This document shows, piece by piece, positions 27,310 to 35,773 of a DNA stretch of 64,000 nucleotides. Location of the stretch: positions 186,001-250,000 of the forward strand of contig WASS01000002.1 of NCBI GenBank assembly GCA_009712635.1. Reading direction: 5' to 3'. The stretch's first letter is position 1; each line of letters starts with the position of its first letter. Both the position numbers and the translations under genes were made by a program. Under the pieces are notes generated by a model. That model searched no databases. It had not been told where the DNA came from and saw only the letters and a program-made list of their open reading frames with translations. The DNA comes from Hungatella sp. (GTDB lineage Bacteria; Bacillota; Clostridia; Lachnospirales; Lachnospiraceae).

Positions 27310-27392
27310 TTACATCCTTCTTTTAAACTGTTAAAATTAGAGGAATCGCGTTAGGTGCCCCCGTATGGGAAATCTAACGCTTTTCGGGCGTT
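27310..27392 (+). promoter_or_regulatory. Promoter and two mutually exclusive hairpins upstream of pth
   Basis: TTACAT (27310-27315), 16 bp, TAAAAT (27332-27337). In the leader GCGTTAG (27348-27354) pairs with CTAACGC (27374-27380), while AACGC (27376-27380) can instead pair with GCGTT (27388-27392). The second stem destroys the first. No known riboswitch class was recognised. Confidence 0.4.
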
Positions 27393-27460
27393 CATAAAAC
27401 TCCATGATCAGTCATGAAATGCAACTGCTGTTAATATAGACAATAATAAGGAGAATCATC

Positions 27461-28027
27461 ATGTACATCATCGCAGGATTAGGTAATCCAACTAGAGAAT
27501 ATGATAAAACAAGACACAATGTGGGTTTTGAGGCTATTGATGTTCTGGCGGACAAACTGGGAATCCGCGTGACGGAAAAGAAGCATAAAGCAATCTATGG
27601 TATGGGTATGACAGGATATCAGAAGGTTATTCTTTCAAAACCCCAGACTTATATGAATTTAAGCGGAGAGAGCATCCGCTCCATGGCTGACTTTTATAAG
27701 GTAGAGCCGGAACATGTTATCGTGATATGCGATGACATCAATCTTGCGGAGGGACAGCTTCGGATTCGTCTGAAAGGAAGTGCCGGAGGACATAACGGAT
27801 TGAAAAACATCATACAGCACTTAGGAACCCAGGAATTCCCAAGAATCAGAGTTGGAGTGGGTGAGAAGCCTAAAGAAATGGATCTGGCAGACTATGTCCT
27901 TGGACGTTTTCCAAAGGAGCTGGAGTCTGTTATGGCGGATGCTTACCTGGCTGCGGCAGAGGCAGCAATCATGATGGTGGAAGACGGAGCCGAAAAGGCG
28001 ATGAATTATTTCAACAGGAAGAAATAA
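27461..28027 (+). CDS. pth: Peptidyl-tRNA hydrolase
   Basis: 188 residues. Signatures AGLGNPTREYDKTRHNVGF (active-site His ~19), KPQTYMNLSGES and VICDDINLAEGQLRIR...GGHNGLKNI are complete. It frees tRNA from peptidyl-tRNA dropped by ribosomes. It is immediately followed by mfd (9 bp), the classic spoVC-mfd order of Bacillus and Clostridia. Confidence 0.97.
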   Translation: MYIIAGLGNPTREYDKTRHNVGFEAIDVLADKLGIRVTEKKHKAIYGMGMTGYQKVILSKPQTYMNLSGESIRSMADFYKVEPEHVIVICDDINLAEGQLRIRLKGSAGGHNGLKNIIQHLGTQEFPRIRVGVGEKPKEMDLADYVLGRFPKELESVMADAYLAAAEAAIMMVEDGAEKAMNYFNRKK

Positions 28028-28036
28028 GGAGATTTC

Positions 28037-31000
28037 ATGAACGATCTATTTGAGAAACCATTAAGGGAATTAAAGGATTTTGAAGGTCTTTGCTCTGATC
28101 TGAAGAAGAAGGCCGGACCAGTCATGGCAAGCGGCTGCATGGATTCCCAGAAAGTTCATCTGATGTATGAAGCGGCAAAACAGGCAGGTCTGAAACTGGT
28201 AATCACCTATGATGATACCAGGGCAAGAGAGATCTATGAAGACCTTCGCTTTTTTGATTCCGACACGTGGCTTTATCCGGCAAGGGACTTGCTGTTTTTT
28301 AATGCAGATATCCATGGAAATCTGCTGACCAAGCAGCGAATGGAGGTTTTCCGCCATTTAATGGAACAGTCCTCCGGATGGGTGGTAACAACCTTTGATG
28401 GTTTGATGGACCACCTTATGCCTCTTGCTGATTTAAAGAAACAGGCACTTTCCGTTGAGAACGGTCAGATTATTGATGTGGAGCTTTGGAAAAAGCAGCT
28501 TACCCAGCTGGGATATGAGCGGATGGGTCAGGTAGATGGAATGGGACAGTTTTCCATCCGTGGCGGTATCATCGATATTTTTCCCTTAACAGAAGAGCTT
28601 CCTGTCCGTATTGAGCTTTGGGACAATGAGGTGGACTCCATCCGAACCTTTGACTTAGAAAGCCAGAGGTCTATAGACCAGCTTGATGAAATCTGTATTT
28701 ATCCTGCTACAGAGATGGTTCTTACCTCCCAGCAGATTAACGATGGGCTGGAGGAACTTCAAAAAGAGCTGAAAAAATATGAAAAGGATCTGCGGGCTCA
28801 GTCAAAGATTCAGGAAGCCGCCAGAATCCGGTCCATTGTATCAGAACTGATAGAAGGCTTAAAGGAAGGCTGGAAGCAGCACGGACTTGATGGCTATATT
28901 CAGTACTTCTGTAAAGGAAGCGTGTCCTTCCTTGATTATTTTTCTCCTGAAGATACAGTCTTTTTCTTAGATGAGCCGGAACGGCTGAAGGAAAAGGGAG
29001 AAACTGTTGAGATGGAATTCAGGGAAAGCATGATTCATCGTCTGGAAAATGGTTATCTCCTTCCGGGGCAGACGAATCTTCTTTATCCGGCAAAAGAGAT
29101 GTTAGCCAGAATTCAGATGAAGAGCGGAGTATATTTAACCGGTCTGGAACAGAAGCTGTCAGGCTTTGTGGTGAAAAACCGTTATAGTTTTCAGGTGAAA
29201 AACGTTAATTCCTATCAAAACAGTTTTGAACTTCTTATTAAGGATTTAACCAGATGGAAACGGGAGGGATACCGGGTCATCCTTCTGTCCGCCTCCAGAA
29301 CAAGAGCCAGCCGTCTGGCAGGCGATTTAAGAGAATATGAATTACGCGCTTACTGTCCGGACGATCAGGATGGAGAGCATGAGGTAAAACCGGGAGAAAT
29401 CCTGGTCACCCACGGCAACATACACCGGGGGTTTGAATACCCCATGATCAAATTCCTTGTGATTACCGAAGGTGACATGTTCGGTGTGGAGAAAAAGAAA
29501 CGTAAACGGAAAAAGACGGTTTATGAAGGCACCAGAATCCAGAACTTCTCCGATCTGGCTGTTGGCGACTATGTGGTTCATGAGGATCATGGTCTTGGTA
29601 TATACCGGGGAATTGAAAAAATTGAACAGGATGGCGTCATCAAGGATTACTTAAAGGTGGAGTACGCAGAAAACGGCAACCTATATCTTCCTGCTACAAG
29701 GCTTGACGGAATCCAGAAGTATGCCGGTGCGGAAGCCAAGAAACCAAAGCTGAACCGCCTTGGAGGAGATCAGTGGAATAAAACCAAAACCAGAGTGAAG
29801 GGTGCTGTAAAAGAGATAGCAAAGGACCTGGTTATGCTCTATGCAGCCAGACAGCAGACACATGGATTCCGTTACAGTGAGGATACGGTCTGGCAGAAAG
29901 AGTTTGAAGAGATGTTTCCCTACGAAGAGACTGAGGACCAGTGGGATGCAATCGAATCCACAAAAGCAGATATGGAAAGCGGCAAAATTATGGACCGCTT
30001 AATCTGCGGAGATGTGGGATATGGTAAAACGGAGATTGCTCTGAGAGCGGCATTTAAAGCGGTTCAGGAAGGAAAACAGGTTGTCTACCTGGTTCCCACC
30101 ACGATTCTGGCTCAACAGCATTACAATACCTTTGCACAGAGAATGAAGGACTTTCCGGTACGGGTGGATTTAATGTCCCGGTTTAAGACCTCTGCCCAGA
30201 TTAAGAAAACGGTGGAAGACTTAAGAAAAGGCATGGTGGATATTGTGGTAGGCACACACCGTGTATTATCCAAAGATGTGCAGTTTAAGGATCTGGGTCT
30301 TTTGATTATTGATGAAGAACAGCGATTTGGAGTTGCCCATAAGGAGAAAATCAAGCAGTTAAAGGAAAACATTGACGTTCTTACCCTTACCGCCACCCCA
30401 ATCCCAAGAACCCTTCATATGAGTCTTGTGGGAATCCGGGACATGAGCGTTCTGGAAGAGCCGCCTGTTGACCGAATGCCCATACAGACCTATGTAATGG
30501 AGCATAATGACGAAATGGTCCGGGAGGCCATCCACAGGGAACTGTCAAGGGGAGGACAGGTCTATTACGTATATAACCGGGTTAATAACATTGATGAGAT
30601 TGCAAACCACATTGCAAAGCTGGTTCCGGAAGCAGTGGTTACATTTGCCCATGGACAGATGCATGAACATGAACTGGAACGAATCATGTTTGATTTTGTA
30701 AACGGTGAAATTGATGTTCTGGTATGTACCACAATTATTGAGACAGGACTTGATATCTCCAATGCAAACACCATGATTATTCAGGATGCGGACCGAATGG
30801 GACTTTCCCAGCTTTACCAGTTAAGAGGCCGGGTAGGACGCTCCAGCCGTACTGCATACGCATTTCTCATGTATAAACGGGATAAGATGCTAAAAGAAGA
30901 GGCAGAGAAACGTCTTCAGGCGATTCGGGAATTTACAGAGCTTGGCTCTGGTATCAAGATTGCCATGCGGGATCTGGAAATAAGAGGAGCAGGCAACGTT

Positions 31001-31573
31001 CTGGGTGCAGAGCAGCATGGCCATATGGAAGCGGTTGGTTATGATCTTTACTGCAAACTTTTGAACCAGGCGGTTTTGGAACTGAAGGGTGAGAGAAAAG
31101 AAGAGGACACTTACCAGACCCTGGTGGACTGCGATATCGATGCCTATATTCCAACCTCTTATATTAAAAATGAATATCAGAAACTTGATATCTATAAGCG
31201 CATATCTTCGATTGAAAATGAAGAAGAACATATGGATATGCAGGATGAACTGATGGATCGTTTCGGCGAGATGCCAAAGCCGGTTGAGAATCTCCTTAAG
31301 GTTGCGGCATTAAAGGCCCTGGCACACAGCGCATATGTAACCGAAGTGAATATTAACCGCCAGGAAATCCGGCTTACCATGTACCGGAATGCAAAGCTTA
31401 AGGTGGAAGGAATTCCAAAGATTATTGAGCAGTACAAGGGAGATTTAAAATTCCATATGGGAGAAGAGCCTAAATTTGCCTATCTTGACCGGAAGAAAAA
31501 TGCAACAACAGATGCCATGATAAGTCAGGCTGAGAACATCTTGAGGCAGATTGGTGAATTATCTGATAAATAG
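28037..31573 (+). CDS. mfd: Transcription-repair coupling factor Mfd
   Basis: 1178 residues, normal length. The N-terminal UvrB-like region (1-~350), RNA-polymerase-interacting domain around 480-560 (FSDLAVGDYVVHEDHGLGIY), the translocase module with Walker A GDVGYGKTE (~655), DEEQ box LLIIDEEQRFG, and TATPIPRTL, then the helicase C domain with QLRGRVGRSSRTAYAF, and the C-terminal TRCF domain are all visible. Mfd removes polymerase stalled at DNA lesions and recruits UvrA. Confidence 0.98.
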   Translation: MNDLFEKPLRELKDFEGLCSDLKKKAGPVMASGCMDSQKVHLMYEAAKQAGLKLVITYDDTRAREIYEDLRFFDSDTWLYPARDLLFFNADIHGNLLTKQRMEVFRHLMEQSSGWVVTTFDGLMDHLMPLADLKKQALSVENGQIIDVELWKKQLTQLGYERMGQVDGMGQFSIRGGIIDIFPLTEELPVRIELWDNEVDSIRTFDLESQRSIDQLDEICIYPATEMVLTSQQINDGLEELQKELKKYEKDLRAQSKIQEAARIRSIVSELIEGLKEGWKQHGLDGYIQYFCKGSVSFLDYFSPEDTVFFLDEPERLKEKGETVEMEFRESMIHRLENGYLLPGQTNLLYPAKEMLARIQMKSGVYLTGLEQKLSGFVVKNRYSFQVKNVNSYQNSFELLIKDLTRWKREGYRVILLSASRTRASRLAGDLREYELRAYCPDDQDGEHEVKPGEILVTHGNIHRGFEYPMIKFLVITEGDMFGVEKKKRKRKKTVYEGTRIQNFSDLAVGDYVVHEDHGLGIYRGIEKIEQDGVIKDYLKVEYAENGNLYLPATRLDGIQKYAGAEAKKPKLNRLGGDQWNKTKTRVKGAVKEIAKDLVMLYAARQQTHGFRYSEDTVWQKEFEEMFPYEETEDQWDAIESTKADMESGKIMDRLICGDVGYGKTEIALRAAFKAVQEGKQVVYLVPTTILAQQHYNTFAQRMKDFPVRVDLMSRFKTSAQIKKTVEDLRKGMVDIVVGTHRVLSKDVQFKDLGLLIIDEEQRFGVAHKEKIKQLKENIDVLTLTATPIPRTLHMSLVGIRDMSVLEEPPVDRMPIQTYVMEHNDEMVREAIHRELSRGGQVYYVYNRVNNIDEIANHIAKLVPEAVVTFAHGQMHEHELERIMFDFVNGEIDVLVCTTIIETGLDISNANTMIIQDADRMGLSQLYQLRGRVGRSSRTAYAFLMYKRDKMLKEEAEKRLQAIREFTELGSGIKIAMRDLEIRGAGNVLGAEQHGHMEAVGYDLYCKLLNQAVLELKGERKEEDTYQTLVDCDIDAYIPTSYIKNEYQKLDIYKRISSIENEEEHMDMQDELMDRFGEMPKPVENLLKVAALKALAHSAYVTEVNINRQEIRLTMYRNAKLKVEGIPKIIEQYKGDLKFHMGEEPKFAYLDRKKNATTDAMISQAENILRQIGELSDK

Positions 31574-31615
31574 AAAAATATAGAAAATATAACTAAAAAA
31601 ATACAGCTTGTCTGG

Positions 31616-31643
31616 TTGATTTTTCGGCATTTTGTGATATACT
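31616..31643 (+). promoter_or_regulatory. Sigma-A-like promoter before the 61-residue gene
   Basis: TTGATT (31616-31621), 16 bp, TATACT (31638-31643), about 75 bp before the ATG at 31718. Confidence 0.5.
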
Positions 31644-31717
31644 AATAGTAGAAGATGGGATTAAGTCCCGGATGCTTTCTTACTTCAATACATTTGTTTC
31701 GAAGAAAGGTGGTAGCT

Positions 31718-31903
31718 ATGGACGTTTTAGGTATGTATCTTCTCCAACGAGTATCAGATGAATTAACCATTCAGCGCTATGGTTCTTTTGAAAACAGATT
31801 TGTGTCCCCTGTTCCCGATAATCCGGCAGCAAAAGTGGCACATGAGGCGTATATAACCTCTTCAAAAGAAGTTCCCCATCGTGTCAAACAAGGTGATTTT
31901 TAA
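31718..31903 (+). CDS. Small protein of unknown function, 61 residues
   Basis: ATG preceded by GAAAGGTGGT. The protein starts MDVLGMYLLQRVSDELTIQR and ends in a polar KEVPHRVKQGDF; no membrane segment, no cysteines. It has its own promoter and a strong terminator between mfd and spoVT, so it looks like an independent unit. I do not recognise the family; the position suggests a link to sporulation or growth transition only by proximity. Confidence 0.55.
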   Translation: MDVLGMYLLQRVSDELTIQRYGSFENRFVSPVPDNPAAKVAHEAYITSSKEVPHRVKQGDF

Positions 31904-31951
31904 TCTGGGTATGGAACATCCCACTTCTTAAAATTTCATAATTTACTAATT

Positions 31952-31996
31952 AAAAATCAGGGTTAGACTTTATTAAAAGTCTGGCCCTGATTTTAA
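31952..31996 (+). terminator. Strong terminator before spoVT
   Basis: AAAATCAGGGTTAGACTTT pairs with AAAGTCTGGCCCTGATTTT (one G-T pair), 19-bp arms, followed by an AT-rich tail. Confidence 0.85.
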
Positions 31997-31999
31997 ATT

Positions 32000-32028
32000 T
32001 TGGGAAAAATGGCAGACTTAAGTATAAT
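32000..32028 (+). promoter_or_regulatory. Promoter candidate of spoVT
   Basis: TTGGGA (32000-32005), 17 bp, TATAAT (32023-32028). A sigma-A type; the Bacillus gene uses sigma-G, and I see no convincing sigma-G site here. Confidence 0.5.
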
Positions 32029-32093
32029 CTGGAATATTCGATGCAAAATAATATCAGTGATATAAAAATGCACAAGATGGAGGAATATTAAAT

Positions 32094-32642
32094 ATGAAAG
32101 CAACTGGTATTGTAAGAAGAATTGATGATCTTGGACGCGTGGTAATACCAAAAGAGATCAGACGAACACTCAGACTCAGAGAAGGAACTCCGCTTGAGAT
32201 ATTTACTGACAGAGAAGGCGAAATTATATTAAAAAAATATTCTCCTATGGTAGAGCTTACTGCATTTGCTTCCCAGTATGCAGAAGCAATGGCACAGACT
32301 ACCGGACTGACCGTATGTATCAGTGACCGCGATCAGATTATCGCTGTGGCTGGCGGATCAAAAAAGGAGCTTCTCCAAAAGACCATCAGCAAGCAGCTGG
32401 AGACAATCATTAATGAGCGTACCGTTGTTGTGGCAGGAAAAGATGATAAAGGATTTGTAGCATTGACAGGAGAGACCCTGGAAGGCATAACGGCTCAGGT
32501 AGTGGCACCAATTATTTGTGAAGGAGATGCCATTGGAGCAGTTGCACTTTTAAGCAGAGAACCAAGAGCACGCTTTGGTGATATGGAAACAAAACTTGCT
32601 ACAACAGCTGCTGGATTTTTAGGCCGCCAGATGGAAGGTTAA
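32094..32642 (+). CDS. spoVT: Stage V sporulation protein T (AbrB-type regulator with GAF domain)
   Basis: 182 residues. N-terminal swapped-hairpin AbrB domain (MKATGIVRRIDDLGRVVIPKEIR...LREGTPLEIF, 1-~50) and C-terminal GAF-like domain (55-182). SpoVT tunes late forespore gene expression. The domain order and length match Bacillus SpoVT. It overlaps the ribosome site of a 47-residue gene directly downstream. Confidence 0.95.
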   Translation: MKATGIVRRIDDLGRVVIPKEIRRTLRLREGTPLEIFTDREGEIILKKYSPMVELTAFASQYAEAMAQTTGLTVCISDRDQIIAVAGGSKKELLQKTISKQLETIINERTVVVAGKDDKGFVALTGETLEGITAQVVAPIICEGDAIGAVALLSREPRARFGDMETKLATTAAGFLGRQMEG

Positions 32643-32654
32643 GGAGGTGAGAAC

Positions 32655-32798
32655 ATGAGGATTTTTATGCCTGAAGAGGATGACTACAGTGATGGCGATA
32701 TCCCGGAGATTGATACGGACCCTTACAAAGACGGTTTTTATGTAGAACCACTGCCAGAATCAGAGAGACCAAGAAGAGATGGTCCTGGAGGGGATTAA
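32655..32798 (+). CDS. Acidic small protein, 47 residues, downstream of spoVT
   Basis: An ideal ribosome site AAGGAGGTGA (32641-32650) overlaps the spoVT stop and is four bases from the ATG. The product is strongly acidic and proline-rich (FMPEEDDYSDGDIPEIDTD, ending RPRRDGPGGD), with no hydrophobic core, so probably disordered. A terminator follows, so it is the second gene of a spoVT operon. Family unknown. The ribosome site and operon placement are the evidence that it is real. Confidence 0.6.
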   Translation: MRIFMPEEDDYSDGDIPEIDTDPYKDGFYVEPLPESERPRRDGPGGD

Positions 32799-32816
32799 TA
32801 CAAAAAATGCGCAACT

Positions 32817-32853
32817 AAAAACGGCAGCCAGAATTAATAAGGCTGCCGTTTTG
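32817..32853. terminator. Bidirectional terminator
   Basis: AAACGGCAGCC (32819-32829) pairs with GGCTGCCGTTT (32841-32851), A run before, T run after. Confidence 0.88.
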
Positions 32854-32867
32854 ATGACGGGTCGTGA

Positions 32868-33848
32868 TTAGTTGATGGTCTGATCGCCATCCTTAATGCA
32901 ATAATTAACCTTTACACCCAGCTCTTCCATCCATTTTCTGGTCTCAAGGGTTTTCCAGTCACCGCTTCCAATACCGCTGCCGTTATCATTATTCCACAGC
33001 CAGAGCGGACATGGCCATAAAGCGATCTGGGGTTTAATGGCTGCGTATACTTCCCGGCTTACGCCATACTGACCATGGTGGGACATCTGTACAATATCGC
33101 TTTTTAAATCAGCTGCGCTTGTCTCTTCCAGGAGAAGTTTTCCCGCTTCAGGCCCCATATCACCCAAAACAAGAATGCTTACATTGTTCAAAAAGAATTT
33201 GTACGCAACAGAGCTGTTGTTTACTGATGTTACATCAAGCAGGTAGGGGTTATTCAGTACTTTTGCCTTTATTGAGCCCACCTGGATCTCATCTCCCTTT
33301 TTCACGGTATGGAGACTTGCTGCCGGGAGTGTAGACAAGGCAGAACGTAAATCCGTCACCAAAAGAGATCTTGAGGACTCTACCTTATCATACCAGGACT
33401 GGTCTGCCAGAGAGTAGTAAACATTGTCAATTGTAATCTTACGATCTGGATTATTTAAAATTTTAACCAGTGCTCCCACGTGGTCGGAGTGGGGATGGGT
33501 GACAAACCAGGCAGAAACATGTCCGCCTTTTGAACGGATTACATCACTTAAATGATCCGCATCAATATCCCAGCCGCCGTCAATGACTACCAAAGATCCG
33601 TTCTTATCCTGCAAAACCATGGAAAGCATCTGACGGTTGTCATAATCTGCAAGAAGGGAAAGGCTCCCTCCGTTAAAGATCTTGCCGCCAGGACCGATAT
33701 TTAAGGAAGGGCCAATGCCCATACGTACGGCTGTCAACTCATCGGCGGTACTTCCGGGCGTCACAATTTCAGGTGTAAATGCACTTAAAACGATGTTGAT
33801 AAACAGCACGCAGGCGGCTATTTTTTTCCATATACTAAAATGTTTCAT
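32868..33848 (-). CDS. Secreted or anchored metallo-beta-lactamase-fold hydrolase (ComEC-C-like)
   Basis: 326 residues. An N-terminal hydrophobic helix (about 8-24) acts as signal or anchor. The MBL core has VIDGGWDID, the zinc motif THPHSDHVGAL (about 117-127), LVLGDMGPEAG and MSHHGQYG. This matches the stand-alone relatives of the ComEC C-terminal nuclease-like domain that are exported in Firmicutes. Substrate unknown: nucleic acid or another phosphodiester outside the cell. Its own leader has AGGTTAAC before the ATG. Not part of the Bacillus version of this gene block. Confidence 0.82.
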   Translation of the reverse strand: MKHFSIWKKIAACVLFINIVLSAFTPEIVTPGSTADELTAVRMGIGPSLNIGPGGKIFNGGSLSLLADYDNRQMLSMVLQDKNGSLVVIDGGWDIDADHLSDVIRSKGGHVSAWFVTHPHSDHVGALVKILNNPDRKITIDNVYYSLADQSWYDKVESSRSLLVTDLRSALSTLPAASLHTVKKGDEIQVGSIKAKVLNNPYLLDVTSVNNSSVAYKFFLNNVSILVLGDMGPEAGKLLLEETSAADLKSDIVQMSHHGQYGVSREVYAAIKPQIALWPCPLWLWNNDNGSGIGSGDWKTLETRKWMEELGVKVNYCIKDGDQTIN

Positions 33849-34004
33849 GTTAACCTCCGGTTTTATTTAACTGCAATTATTATAATAGAATCAAGGGATT
33901 TTTAACAGGGGTCCGGGACAAATGTCAGAAAAACGTCAGAATTGGAAACAGATTTCCAGTTTGTTCCGGTATATGTTATAATCTGAAAAAAGGAGGTTCC
34001 GTGC

Positions 34005-34397
34005 ATGTATACTTTTCAAGATTTAGTAGATATTACAAATAAACTGCGGGCGGAGGATGGTTGTCCCTGGGACAGAGAGCAGACTCACGAGAGCTTAAAA
34101 AAGCATCTGGAGGAAGAGAGCCAGGAAGTATTCCAGGCAATTGACCATAAGGATATGGAAAATCTTTGTGAAGAACTGGGAGACGTTTTGTTTCAGGTAA
34201 TGCTGCACAGCCAGATTGCCAAGGAAAGCCACTGCTTTTCCATCGACGATGTGGTGAATGGAATCTGTGAGAAAATGATCCGCAGACATCCCCATGTTTT
34301 TGGCGATAAAAAGGTGATTTCGTCGGAAGAGGGAGAGGCTGTCTGGAATGCGATAAAAATGCAGGAGAAGGCTCGCGAAAAGAGCAAAAAACCTTGA
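34005..34397 (+). CDS. mazG: MazG-type nucleotide pyrophosphohydrolase (YabN-like, single domain)
   Basis: 130 residues, one MazG domain: CPWDREQTHESLKKHLEEES with the EExxE metal motif, then EELGDVLFQVMLHSQIA (second ExxD motif) and RRHPHVFGDKKV. It hydrolyses NTPs or aberrant dNTPs to monophosphates. In Bacillus the counterpart YabN carries an extra N-terminal methylase-like domain that is absent here. The last codons overlap the -35 of the hup promoter. AAGGAGG precedes the ATG. Confidence 0.92.
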   Translation: MYTFQDLVDITNKLRAEDGCPWDREQTHESLKKHLEEESQEVFQAIDHKDMENLCEELGDVLFQVMLHSQIAKESHCFSIDDVVNGICEKMIRRHPHVFGDKKVISSEEGEAVWNAIKMQEKAREKSKKP

Positions 34398-34422
34398 CAA
34401 AAACAGGAGAAACAGCTATAAA
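34394..34422 (+). promoter_or_regulatory. Consensus promoter of hup, overlapping the mazG stop codon
   Basis: TTGACA (34394-34399), 17 bp, TATAAA (34417-34422). The mazG TGA (34395-34397) lies inside the -35. Confidence 0.75.
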
Positions 34423-34488
34423 TGATATAGTAATCGTGTCAACGAGAAAATCAGTAGCCTGGTGCTACATTCTAGGAGGAAGATATCA

Positions 34489-34764
34489 ATGAACAAAGCA
34501 GAGTTAATCGCGGCAGTAGCAGAGAAAGCAGAGCTGTCCAAGAAGGATGCAGAAAAGGCAGTAAAAGCTTTAACAGATGTAATATCTGAAGAATTAGTTA
34601 AGGGCGAGAAAATCCAGTTAGTTGGCTTTGGTACATTCGAAGTATCTGAGAGAGCTGCAAGAGAAGGCAGAAATCCTAAGAGCGGTGAAGTAATGAATAT
34701 ACCGGCTTCCAAGACTCCAAAGTTCAAAGCAGGTAAGGCATTAAAAGATATGGTGAACGCATAA
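34489..34764 (+). CDS. hup: HU-family DNA-binding protein
   Basis: 91 residues from the ATG behind AGGAGGAAG. Classic [22 protein letters not shown], the beta-arm [21 protein letters not shown] and the C-terminal [13 protein letters not shown]. It bends and compacts DNA. It has its own strong promoter and is co-transcribed with rqcP three bases downstream. Confidence 0.96.
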   Translation: MNKAELIAAVAEKAELSKKDAEKAVKALTDVISEELVKGEKIQLVGFGTFEVSERAAREGRNPKSGEVMNIPASKTPKFKAGKALKDMVNA

Positions 34765-34767
34765 TCC

Positions 34768-35007
34768 ATGAGACTTGATAAGTTTCTGAAAGTTTCCAGG
34801 ATCATTAAGAGAAGAACCGTAGCAAACGAAGCCTGTGATGCAGGCCGTGTGCTTGTGAATGATAAACCTGCAAAAGCCTCCTTAAACATTAAGGAAGGCG
34901 ATGTAATTGAAATACACTTTGGCACCAGTTCGGTTAAGGTAGAGGTTCTTGATGTGGCGGAAACCGTAAAAAAAGATGAGGCAAAAGAGCTTTATCGCTA
35001 TCTTTAG
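34768..35007 (+). CDS. rqcP: RqcP (YabO), S4-domain ribosome quality-control factor
   Basis: 79 residues: an S4 RNA-binding domain (MRLDKFLKVSRIIKRRTVAN through VLVNDKPAKASLNIKEGDVI) and a short tail. In Bacillus RqcP works with RqcH on stalled 50S subunits to add alanine tails. The gene follows hup with a 3-bp gap, and the RNA then meets the hairpin at 35054-35088, the likely end of the vegetative transcript. Confidence 0.92.
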   Translation: MRLDKFLKVSRIIKRRTVANEACDAGRVLVNDKPAKASLNIKEGDVIEIHFGTSSVKVEVLDVAETVKKDEAKELYRYL

Positions 35008-35038
35008 CCTTTGACTTGATACAAAAGTTTAATTTCAG

Positions 35039-35093
35039 GAATATTGGAGCTCGCCTCCTAATATACTTTATACAGGTATATTAGGAGGTTTTT
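35039..35093 (+). promoter_or_regulatory. Inverted-repeat element with internal promoter and buried ribosome site, upstream of yabP
   Basis: CCTCCTAATATAC (35054-35066) and GTATATTAGGAGG (35076-35088) form a perfect 13-bp stem with a 9-base loop, followed by TTTTTCTTT. The 3' arm includes the yabP Shine-Dalgarno AGGAGG, and the 5' arm its complement. A sigma-E-like GAATATT (35039-35045) is followed after 16 bp by TATACTTT (35062-35069), which lies in the 5' arm and loop. RNA reading through from rqcP should form a terminator and hide the ribosome site; RNA started here would lack the 5' arm. The regulatory reading is inference; the repeat is directly visible. Confidence 0.7.
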
Positions 35094-35097
35094 CTTT

Positions 35098-35382
35098 ATG
35101 GAAGAAAAAATAAGCGTACGCCCTCACAGGCTGACAATAGATAATCGTGCTTCCAGTACGATGACTGGAATACGGGATGTGGTATCCTTCGATGAAAACC
35201 AGGTAGTACTGGATACGGATATGGGGCTTTTGACTTTAAAGGGCAAGGATCTTCATGTCAGCCGGTTAACTCTGGAAAAGGGGGAAGTGGATTTAAATGG
35301 CACCATAGAGAGTCTTTTATACTCCTCTAACGAAGCTCTTAGAAGGTCGGGGGAGTCTCTTCTGTCCAGGCTGTTTAAATAA
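35098..35382 (+). CDS. yabP: Sporulation protein YabP
   Basis: 94 residues with the YabP/YqfC core: RPHRLTIDNRASSTMTGIRDVVSFDENQVVLDTDMG. YabP is a mother-cell (sigma-E) protein needed for spore coat and cortex maturation in Bacillus. Its ATG lies ten bases after an AGGAGG inside an inverted repeat. It forms an operon with yabQ (17-bp gap). Confidence 0.93.
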   Translation: MEEKISVRPHRLTIDNRASSTMTGIRDVVSFDENQVVLDTDMGLLTLKGKDLHVSRLTLEKGEVDLNGTIESLLYSSNEALRRSGESLLSRLFK

Positions 35383-35399
35383 AATCCAGAGGGAGTCAT

Positions 35400-35756
35400 A
35401 TGAGCGTTCATATCGTATATGAAGTAAAACTTCTGCTCTACAGCTTTTTTACAGGTGCGGGGCTTATGATGACATATGACCTGCTACGAATTTTCCGTAT
35501 ATTTATTCCTCATTCTTATGTATTCACAGGAATTGAGGACATGATTTATTGGGTTTATGCCGCGCTGGTGACATTTTCCCTGTTGTATGAACAAAATGAC
35601 GGAGGATTGAGAGGATATGTCATAGCCGGGGTTTTTCTTGGGATGTTTTTATATGACCGGCTGGTCAGCAGGTTTTTTTTAAAATCCTTGAAAAACCTTC
35701 AGAAATACCTTAAAATGATAATGCATAAGTGGATCCGTCCAAAGAGACGGCAGTAG
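35400..35756 (+). CDS. yabQ: Sporulation protein YabQ, membrane protein
   Basis: 118 residues with about three membrane helices (VKLLLYSFFTGAGLMMTYDL; MIYWVYAALVTFSLLY; YVIAGVFLGMFLYDRL) and a basic C-terminus. YabQ is a sigma-E-dependent integral membrane protein of the developing spore, required for cortex formation. Starts behind GAGGGAGTCAT. The following divIC start is 17 bases after the yabQ stop. Confidence 0.9.
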   Translation: MSVHIVYEVKLLLYSFFTGAGLMMTYDLLRIFRIFIPHSYVFTGIEDMIYWVYAALVTFSLLYEQNDGGLRGYVIAGVFLGMFLYDRLVSRFFLKSLKNLQKYLKMIMHKWIRPKRRQ

Positions 35757-35773
35757 GAACAACTGGTGATTGT

